A stretch of DNA of 64,000 bases from Globodera rostochiensis (taxonomy: Eukaryota > Nematoda > Chromadorea > Rhabditida > Heteroderidae): contig JAEVLN010000002.1 of assembly GCA_018350325.1 (NCBI GenBank), forward strand, positions 124,001-188,000. Direction: 5' to 3'. Of the stretch, positions 11,818 to 19,249 are shown piece after piece (within the stretch, counting starts at the first letter, position 1; each line of letters starts with the position of its first letter). The notes beneath the pieces are model-generated. The model did not search any database and was not told where the DNA came from. It was given only the letters and a program-made list of their open reading frames with translations. Made by a program: the position numbers and the translations under genes.

Positions 11818-12150
11818 TTATTAAAAATTATGACAAATTATATGACTACGGCATGACATATTATGAAAAACTATGCCTATGGTATGAAAAGTATAACAGT
11901 ATTATGACTCAGGTATGAGAAAGTATGACAAAAGTATGAGTATTATGATAAGCAGTATTAAAATTGTATGACCATTTGTGACTATGGTATGAGACACACT
12001 ATTACTAAGTGTAACAAACAGTATACTATTATGACAAAATATGACTATTATGACAAACAGTATTACTATTATGACAAACAGTATGACAAAAATATAGATA
12101 CAAAAAGATGACAATAATATGACAATAAAGACTATAATGAGGATGACAAC
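11818..12150 (+). repeat. TATGAC-rich degenerate tandem repeat in left TIR
   Basis: The word TATGACAAACAGTAT and shorter TATGAC/TATTATGAC units recur about 20 times between the integrase stop and the inner TIR boundary. The mirror region at 19470-19680 is about 120 bp shorter, so it has expanded or contracted since the two TIRs were last identical. Confidence 0.7.
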
Positions 12151-12344
12151 TGATGACGATGAAGAGGCTTTGATGTTGCAAAAATATATAAAATAAAATT
12201 TTCTTTTATTATCTATACTATCAATTAGGTCTACAAAACCTATCTAGTCTGTGAATTTTGGTCTGTTTTTTACAAACGATATACCATTTGAAAGAGGAGA
12301 TTTTTCTGCACAGAATTACTTCACAAATATTTTTTTAAGGACCA

Positions 12345-12650
12345 ATGAACGATACTAAGTGCTCTCAATGTAAAGGGTATAGGTACAAGGGGGGCAGAGA
12401 GTCTATCCCTCTCCAACCAACGAGCAAAGACCGGGTGTGCGGCGGCAGAGAGTCACCCCTACCTAGACAACGGGCGAAAGACCAGAGTGGCGGTTCCGAA
12501 CTCATGCCGTTACCAAGCCCAAAAATATTAGAGGGGTTCGTGTCCTTTGATTTTCCCGCCACCAGAGCCAAGCCTATTGGATATTTTCTACAAAATTACA
12601 CACAACCACAAACCGAAATCTTAATTAAAATGGTCCCCAAAACATATTGA
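12345..12650 (+). CDS. small hypothetical ORF at the inner TIR boundary
   Basis: A 101-aa frame opening with ATG inside the last bases of the left TIR and continuing into the unique core. It begins with a CSQC pair and holds a duplicated GGRES-x-PL motif from an imperfect tandem repeat of about 50 bp. No family is recognised, and it has no TATA-like box at the spacing used by the other ORFs. It may be a chance frame. Confidence 0.2.
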   Translation: MNDTKCSQCKGYRYKGGRESIPLQPTSKDRVCGGRESPLPRQRAKDQSGGSELMPLPSPKILEGFVSFDFPATRAKPIGYFLQNYTQPQTEILIKMVPKTY

Positions 12651-13308
12651 GCCACTTGCCAAATACTAATTCAACTCTCTCAAGGTCATTTCGTCATCTC
12701 CAATCAAACTTTCTCCGCGCACCATAAAATTTCCATCTGAGCTGTCAATCAAAGGTTCAGGCAACCGTCAGTTATTTTCATTCAAATAGTGAAATAAAAC
12801 ACTCTCTCAAAACTCATCGATCATACTACTTCCTTTTTTGGCCCCCGGCTGTCACCGGACGTTATTTTGAAACGAAGAAAAATTTACGTGCGAGAATATT
12901 CTATTTTCGTGTTCGGTGCCAGGCATTAATGTGCAATAGACCGACCCATCGACCGTTCATTAGTCACCTGTCAATCAAAATGCCCAAATATTTGGGCCGG
13001 CGGGGAATATCTCGCGTGCCAGTCGCCAGCTGTCACCATACACATGCACTCTTCGCCCACCGCCGCCCAATGCCACGCCTATCCCAATTTCGGATAGTCA
13101 GTCTAAGCCCCGCCTATCCCGCTATTCCCTTTTTAAGGAGGTATTCGGTGCTTCGCCTCACACTTTGCATTTTTTGTCTTCATTAAAAAAATATCATTGC
13201 CTCCTCTCAAATATTTAGATTTTTTTTTGCTTAATTTTTTATTTATTTTAGATAAATATTCTCAATTTGCTCTCTATTTTCTTTACTATATTCCAACTTT
13301 TTTTGAAA
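12651..13308. other. polymerase upstream region, no gene recognised
   Basis: The region holds no convincing ORF; a frame at 12929-13186 has the low-complexity composition of chance. The last 100 bp before the polymerase ATG are T-rich. A 5' leader, promoter or unrecognised small gene is possible. Confidence 0.4.
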
Positions 13309-16300
13309 ATGGTTCGCTTCAATCCTTTGGTCGAAGTTAAGGAGTTGGGACGTCTTCCTACTCCGAAAGGGAAATTTAGTTTGTTTTACGCGCTTGAGCT
13401 GGCTAGGAACTATCAACTGATCAATAAGGGGATTACGGAAATGAAATTTCGTTACTTGGAGAAAACGGACAAAAAGCAACGCGAATTGGTCTTGGAATTG
13501 ATGGGAAATCTGGGAATTGGTGGTAACGCAAAAACATATGGGGTTGGGCATCTGGGAGTCGTTCAGGCTTTTTGGGACAAGGAGTTTCCGGACATGTTCC
13601 GGATCGTGGCATTCGACCTGGTATGGGAAAAACGATAGGGCATTTTTTTCAAAAAAAAAATTTTAGGCAACGGGACTTAAGCCATTGTTTAAAGGAGAAG
13701 GTGTGCGAAAATATGAAGTGTGTGTGATATCGAACAATGGCCATTGGGATGGGATGAAGAGTGTGACTAAGTTTTTTAAAGTAAAGTACTATTGTGTAAG
13801 CTGCGAGGTGACCTATGACCGATCGGAAAGACATAGAATGGAGTGTAAGGAGCGTTGTAAAAATTGTTGCCGTATGGGGTTCGGCTTTCCGTGTAAAGAC
13901 GAAGGAGTTGAGATCTATTGCGAAGAATGCAACCGAAAATTTCGTAATGAGGGGTGTTTTGAGGCGCATAAGAAGAAAGTGTGTCAATTGTGTAAGAAGT
14001 GCAAAAAATGTGGCGCATTGTATAGAACGCGCGACATTCACACTTGTGGGGAGAAATTTTGCAAGCGGTGTATGGTATACCATCCGGAAAGGCAATGTTT
14101 CATCAAAAAGACCAAAATTCGTCCTAACCTCCCCCGATACCGTATTGTGGCATATGATTTGGAGACGACGGTGTTGAATGGAGAACATCAGCCAAATCTG
14201 GTTTCGGCAGCGGTGACATGCAGCGTTTGCGCCGGAGAGGAGAAGGAATGTGAAATTTGTGGGGAAGGTCCAAAACGGATGACGTGGTCGATGGCAGAGG
14301 GGGTTATCGATCCTATGAGCAGTTTTGTGGATTGGATCATGGGGTTTAAAGAATTTGAAACCGTGGCTTTTGCTCATTATGCAGGTAAAAATAGGGTGGG
14401 GTTTATTCGGATAAATAATAACATTTTTAGGCCGGTTTGATTCTCATTTTGTTTTGAGAGAGTTGACAAATAAGGGGTTCTTGACGGAATTATTGATGGC
14501 AGATCAAAAAATTTACCAGATCACGTCGAAAAAAGTGTTCTTTAGGGATTTTTGGCTCCTCAGTCAGAATCCTTTGGCCGAGTTGCCCAAGACTCTGGAG
14601 TTGGACATTCCGGCGAAGTTGTATTTCCCCCACAAATACAACAAGAACGCCAACTTCGGGTTCAGACTCCCCCACCTCCCACCGCTCACCGATTATTGTC
14701 CGGACAACTTAAGAGAGGAGACGTGCGCAAAATTGGAGAAATGGTACAACGAGAACTACGAGACGGAGTTTGAACTGGGTATTATCTTTTAAAATTCAGC
14801 AACAAAACAATTAAAAAATTTAGGTGAGCAGCTCAGGATTTATTGTGAGAGCGATGTGGCGATCTTGATGGCGGCCGTGTTGAAGTTCAGGAAATTGTTT
14901 TTGGGGATAACGAAGGACATGGACGTGGTCAAAAACAGCGTGACTATTGCGGGGGTAGTGATGAAAGTGTTCAGGGCAAAGTTTTTAAAGGAGAGACACA
15001 TCCCGATCGTTCCGGAGGGGGGTTATGAAAAAGTGGATAAGCAGAGCAGAATTGCGACACAATATTTTGAATGGTTGGCGTACAGGGAGGGGGTGAAAGT
15101 CAGACATGCTTTGAACGGGGGCGAAATAAAATTTGGGGGTTTCAAAGTGGATTGCGTGATTGGGGCCCAGAAGAGGATAATTGAGTTTCAGGTAAAAACA
15201 ACGTCAAATTCTGTTAAAATTTTTTCAAGGGCTGCGCATGGCATGGGTGTGAGAGATGTTTTATGCCCTGGACGATTGGGCCGAATGGCCTGTGTGCTGA
15301 GGAGAATTTGGGAAGGACGGAGTATAAAATAGATCGTTTGAGAGCATCGTGCAAGAATTTCTCAGTGGAGCAAGTTTGGGTAAGTGTTTATTAAACATCT
15401 TCCCAAAATGTTTAAGAAACAGGTAGCCTGGACATATGTTTTATGTCTGGGTAAGTGTTTTTTTCCTAGAATGCTTAAGAAACAGCTAACCTGGACATAT
15501 GTTTATGTCTGGGTATGTGCTTGCACCTAAGTTTTATGTCTGGGTAAAATTCCAATTTTAGGAATGTGATGTGAAGAAAGAACTGAAGCGGAATAAGGAG
15601 ATGAAGAAATTTTTCGAAGGTGTGCCGGACGAAGGACCGATCAATCCGAGGGATGCTTACTCCGGGGGAAGGACGATGCCTTTTTGTTTGTATGCGGCTG
15701 CATCGGATAACGTCGAAATTTCCATGTTCGACATCATCTCACTTTACCCCTTTGTGAATTATGATTCGCCATACCCCGTTGGTATCCCAAAGATTGTTCA
15801 AAGCCCGAATTATATTGTGAATTGGTACAAAAATATTTCATTCCCAAAAGACGACGATTTTTTAAGGACTGAGCCCGACCATGTGCCATATGACGGATTG
15901 TTGAAAGTGAAAGTCGTCCCCCCGAAGAATATGTTGTATCCCCTTTTGTCGATTCATGCGGATGATATGTTATTGTTTGCGAATTGTGGGATTTGTGCCA
16001 AGACCCCAAAGAAGAGTTTTGTTTTGGCGAAAAACATGAAGAAATGTGAACATAATGATGAAGAAAGGGCGCTGTTGGGGACTTTCACATCGATTGAGTT
16101 GAAGAAGGCGTTGGAGCTGGGGTACAAGGTCATCCGATTTTATCGGGCGTACCACTTTGAGGAGTTTGACAGCCAGTTGTTCAAAGGGTATGTCAGGATG
16201 TTTTTGAGGATTAAAGTTGAGGCGTCGGGATGGCCCCCAGAAGCGAAGACGGAAGAAGAGAAGAGGGCTTTTATTGAAATGTATAAAGCAAAGTATAACA

Positions 16301-17246
16301 TTGTGTTGGATTATGACAACATCAGATATAATCCGGGGCTAAGGCTGATTGCGAAATTGGGTCTAAATAGTTTGTGGGGGAAGTTTTCCATGAGAAACAC
16401 ACTTACGATGACGGAGATAGTGAGTAGCATGGAGAGGTATCTGAAGCTCGATGGGGATGACACGCTGGAAATAACCATGGAAACAATGATCATGCCGGGG
16501 GTGGTTCGTGTTAACTATGCGAAGAAGCTGGAGTTCATCAAAGAACACAGTGTGTCGAATATCTTTTTGTCGTTATGGTTTGTTTTTTAGAAAAAAACTA
16601 AGGAATAAATTTTTATTTAGGACAACTAGTGCTGCCCGAATTAAGCTGTATGAGTACATGGAGCAGGTTTACAGGGCCGAGGGGTGCAAATTGTTATATT
16701 GCGACACGGGTAAATCGTAAAAATTATAAAAAAATAAATTTTTCACTCAGACTCCCTCGTCTTCACCCACCCAAAGGGTCTCTGTCCTTTGAAAGAGGGG
16801 AAATTTTTAGGGGAAATGACTAGGGAGTACGCGGAGAGCGATATTTTGGAGTTTGTTGCCGCAGGTAACAACCCAAGAAAAACCCAATAAAAAAGCCATA
16901 TTTAAGGGCCAAAACAGTATTCGTTGAAGCTGCGAAGAAAGTCGGACGGGGAGATCTGGGAAAAGACTAAGATTAGGGGTATGAGTTTGGATACGAGCAA
17001 CAGAGTGCGCTATGAGGAGTTTAAGAATATGGTTTTGGATTATGCGGAGGGTCGTAAGAAGCGGTTTTACTACAAGGATAGAATCAGGTGAAAATAGTTA
17101 TAATTTGTTCAAACTCCATCCGTTTCTTTAGGCTGACCGGGGACAGCAAGGTCCTTTCTACGAATGAGACGAAGGATTATGAGCCTGTGCAGAGGAAGGG
17201 AATTATTGATTCGGAATTTAATGTTTTGCCTTTTGGTTATTACTGA
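13309..17246 (+). CDS. POLB: protein-primed DNA polymerase B of the Maverick, 11 exons
   Basis: Replicates the linear element from a terminal-protein primer. Exons: 13309-13620, 13667-14384, 14431-14778, 14824-15191, 15230-15379, 15562-16577, 16621-16709, 16751-16777, 16811-16864, 16907-17087, 17132-17246. All join in phase to give about 1,125 aa with no stop. Motifs: Cys-rich zinc-finger-like region (about 147-250); 3'-5' exonuclease Exo I YDLET (D268, E270), Exo II GRFD (D347, rebuilt across a splice), Exo III YCESD (D470); the GCAWHGCERC motif (583-592) typical of protein-primed polymerases; Pol A FDIISLYP (D689); Pol B KLGLNSLWGK; Pol C YCDTDS (D999, D1001, across a splice); and GPKQY (1028-1032). 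The 33-bp intron at 16778-16810 is very short and also reads through in frame, so it may be coding. A poly(A) signal, AATAAA, overlaps the TGA stop. All catalytic residues are present. Confidence 0.93.
15380..15561 (+). repeat. polymerase intron 5 with repeated donor-like units
   Basis: This 182-bp intron is the longest in the gene. It consists of imperfect repeats sharing CTTAAGAAACAG, CTGGACATATG and TTTATGTCTGGGTA, with several GTAAGTG/GTATGTG donor-like sites. It looks like tandem duplication of an exon-intron junction; alternative 5' splice sites are possible but would break the frame. Confidence 0.55.
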
Positions 17247-17308
17247 ATAAATGTTTTTTCTCCAATTTTCTCTTTTATTACAACGTTTTCAACGACATAC
17301 AAATATCG

Positions 17309-17316
17309 TATAAATA
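17309..17316 (+). promoter_or_regulatory. TATA box TATAAATA before ORF 17347
   Basis: TATAAATA ends 31 bp before the ATG at 17347 in the short gap behind the polymerase gene. Confidence 0.5.
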
Positions 17317-17346
17317 AAGCTTCATCCCTCTCTTATTATTTTTTGA

Positions 17347-17871
17347 ATGTCAAAAACGGTTAGCGATAAAAAAACCATCCAGCGTGCGAGAAACACGCGC
17401 AGCTTTTTCCGGAGGTCTCCGGACCTTAACAAATATTACGAGGAAGTCGAGAGTCATGTTAAAGAGGACAAAAAGTTTGGGATCAGACAAAATGTAACAA
17501 CATTTTACTTCAAAAACCCAAAAAATGAAAGTTACGAGAAAAATTAAAAAAAAGTTCTTAAAAAGTTAATTGATGATGCGCTCAGAAAAGAAGCTCAGCC
17601 TGGGTGGGAAACTGAAAAAATAGCTGTGAACATATATTGTAAAGCAATGACACATCCCGTTACAATCCCGAAAAGACCGCTGAGCCAGGTGACCCCTGAT
17701 GTTATCTTAAACTCATTTATGCATCTCCAACAATCTTATCGGGAAATGAATTTGCTGTGTGAGCAGATGTCCATAATCATAGCGACCTACTCCTATCCAA
17801 AGGGTAAAGATCGAAAAATGGTATTGACTAAGATTTGCTATTTAAGGTTGGCGCCAAAGTACGTCACGTAG
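17347..17871 (+). pseudogene. Maverick ORF of about 174 codons split by an in-frame TAA
   Basis: Starts at ATG 17347 (MSKTVSDKK) and runs 66 codons to TAA at 17545-17547. The same frame then continues open from there to the stop at 17869-17871. The second part contains PLSQVTPDVILNSF and LLCEQMSIIIATYSYP. I have a vague memory of such a stretch in proteins from other virus-like elements, but cannot assign a function. The stop lies in an A-rich run, so a point mutation, a sequencing error or stop readthrough are all possible. No Walker motif or protease triad is seen. Confidence 0.5.
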
Positions 17872-18003
17872 ATGAATGTTTCCTTTTTTATTTTTGTTGA
17901 ATAAATATTTTAATACTGGCTTTGTCTCTTTTAATTTTTGCACGTTTAACCGATTCATATTTTTTAATAACTTATAACTTATTTTAAGAGTACCAGGAAA
18001 AAC

Positions 18004-18010
18004 TATAAAT
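18004..18010 (+). promoter_or_regulatory. TATA box TATAAAT before ORF 18039
   Basis: TATAAAT ends 28 bp before ATG 18039. Two very short upstream ATG frames lie between. Confidence 0.5.
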
Positions 18011-18038
18011 GAAAAGGCGATGAAAAAAAATAAAAAGA

Positions 18039-18500
18039 ATGAATTTTGAAAAAAATGAAACTGCAGCCAATGTGCTGTTGGAATTTTCAAAGAATGAAGC
18101 CGAAAGGGTTTGGCGGGCAATTGCCACGTTGTCCGACGAGGTCGACGATTATACCCTGTCTGCTAGGGGTGCCTTAACTCGAGCAATTAAGGCCCGAGAA
18201 AAAGTTCCTTCTGACGAGGATGTTGGAGAATGGTTTCAGAAAATTACGAATTCCATTTGGGAATTATATGCGGCGAAAGATAAAATACACGAGGAGCGGC
18301 ATAAAGCCGAAACGGTATGGCAAGCGGTTGGGAGAAGCACAGATGTGGAACGAGTGAAAGAGCTGGAAAAGACTTTGTTGAAAGGGCAAACCGCCGCGAA
18401 CATCTTCCATTTAGAAGTCAAGCGTATTCATTCCCGGATTTTAAATCTAGAAAACTGGCTCCAATCTGAGGTGTTAGCATTTCTTGATGTTTTGGAATAA
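18039..18500 (+). CDS. Maverick helical protein A, 153 aa, unknown function
   Basis: ATG at 18039, stop TAA at 18498. Charged and strongly helical, with no signal peptide, zinc site or membrane segment. It resembles the downstream protein (18540-19171): both have a YT/YAT-x-A-containing N-terminal helix, then a gap, then W-F-(Q/E)-(K/R)-(I/L), and a DKI-x-(E/D)-E-x-HK block. The two look like tandem duplicates. The family is not recognised. Candidates are a structural, DNA-binding or cargo protein; no catalytic motif is visible. It has its own TATA box and follows an AATAAA signal of the previous ORF. Confidence 0.65.
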   Translation: MNFEKNETAANVLLEFSKNEAERVWRAIATLSDEVDDYTLSARGALTRAIKAREKVPSDEDVGEWFQKITNSIWELYAAKDKIHEERHKAETVWQAVGRSTDVERVKELEKTLLKGQTAANIFHLEVKRIHSRILNLENWLQSEVLAFLDVLE

Positions 18501-18502
18501 AC

Positions 18503-18510
18503 TATAAAAG
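18503..18510 (+). promoter_or_regulatory. TATA box TATAAAAG before ORF 18540
   Basis: TATAAAAG ends 30 bp before ATG 18540, immediately after the stop of the previous ORF (overlapping AATAAA). Confidence 0.5.
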
Positions 18511-18539
18511 AAAACCCAGATAAAATAAAACCAAAAAAA

Positions 18540-19171
18540 ATGATAAATATATTAATATTTGGAGTTCTTGTGTTGGGCACGAAAAGTTGTGATCTTACAA
18601 AAGAAGAAAAGCAAAAACTAAATTCGACTAGGCGTGCCATCGAGAGGGCGTATGCGGATGTCGGGAGGCTGGTCCATGAGTCAAGGGATTATGCAACAAC
18701 GGCTCATAACATAACACGAGAAGAGAAGCCAGAAAAAATATAGACAAAAACCCTGATGATAAAAACACTAAGTTATGGTTTGAAAGATTGGCTGATGGCG
18801 TACGAAAAATTCATCGTTTAGCTGACAAAATAAACGACGAAGCACATAAGATAGGGACGGCTAAAAACGATATGGAAAAATGCTTAGATCGTAAAGATCT
18901 TATAATGTGTCGAGAACTGGCAAATACTGCCAAAAACGCTCTTGAAGAAGCCAAAAAGTATAGAAAAGAGATTGGAGAGTCCTATCGGAACGCCTATACG
19001 CAAACTGATCTCGGGATAGCCGAATTAGCAGCCAAGGTTAGAGAATCCGGAGGCCGTGCTAAAATCCCGAACGAAAAACGCCCTACGGCGCCGAAAAGAC
19101 CGGCCATTATTCCCACACTCCCTAGTGGCGCGATGCCTGTCTATGATGGGTTTGATGTTGAACGGGGATAA
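18540..19171 (+). pseudogene. Maverick helical protein B with signal-like N terminus, frame broken
   Basis: The first frame starts at ATG 18540 with a hydrophobic MINILIFGVLVLGTKSC leader, suggesting a signal peptide, and stops at TAG 18741-18743. The related second frame is already open before this point (shifted by two bases, from about 18725) and runs to 19171. It contains WFERLADGVRKI, DKINDEAHK and a Pro-rich tail. Its similarity to protein A (18039-18500) spans the junction, so the two frames are parts of one gene. The break lies in an A-run at about 18731-18737; a lost A, a sequence error or programmed slippage could explain it. The gene lies next to the right TIR. Confidence 0.6.
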
Positions 19172-19249
19172 ACTCCTAATAGGTGACAAACAGGTGAAAA
19201 TCGGGTGATAACAGGTGAAATTGGGTGAAATTTCTTCTAATAAATTTAT

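Larger units (their letters stand above)
9223..12354 (+). repeat. left terminal inverted repeat of the Maverick (3,132 bp)
   Basis: The sequence from AGAAGATTATTG to AATGAACGATA is repeated in inverse complement at 19250-22150. It contains C-tracts of 11-20 bases, a duplicated sub-block (about 9655-9760 and 9938-10050, both with ATCATTAACGATG, a C-tract and CGTTCGAT), four copies of a CCAACTGAGCGCCAG-like word, the integrase gene, and a TATGAC-rich tail. It is about 230 bp longer than the right TIR. Small indels account for the difference: 112 bp inside the integrase and most of the rest in the TATGAC-rich zone. Confidence 0.92.

Noticed and set aside
12929..13186. 85-aa frame before the polymerase
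   Set aside because: Composition looks random, with no TATA box at the spacing seen for other element genes and no homology recognised.
17626..17871. Independent gene starting at 17626
   Set aside because: It starts at GTG and is in the same frame as 17347 with one stop between; better read as one interrupted ORF.
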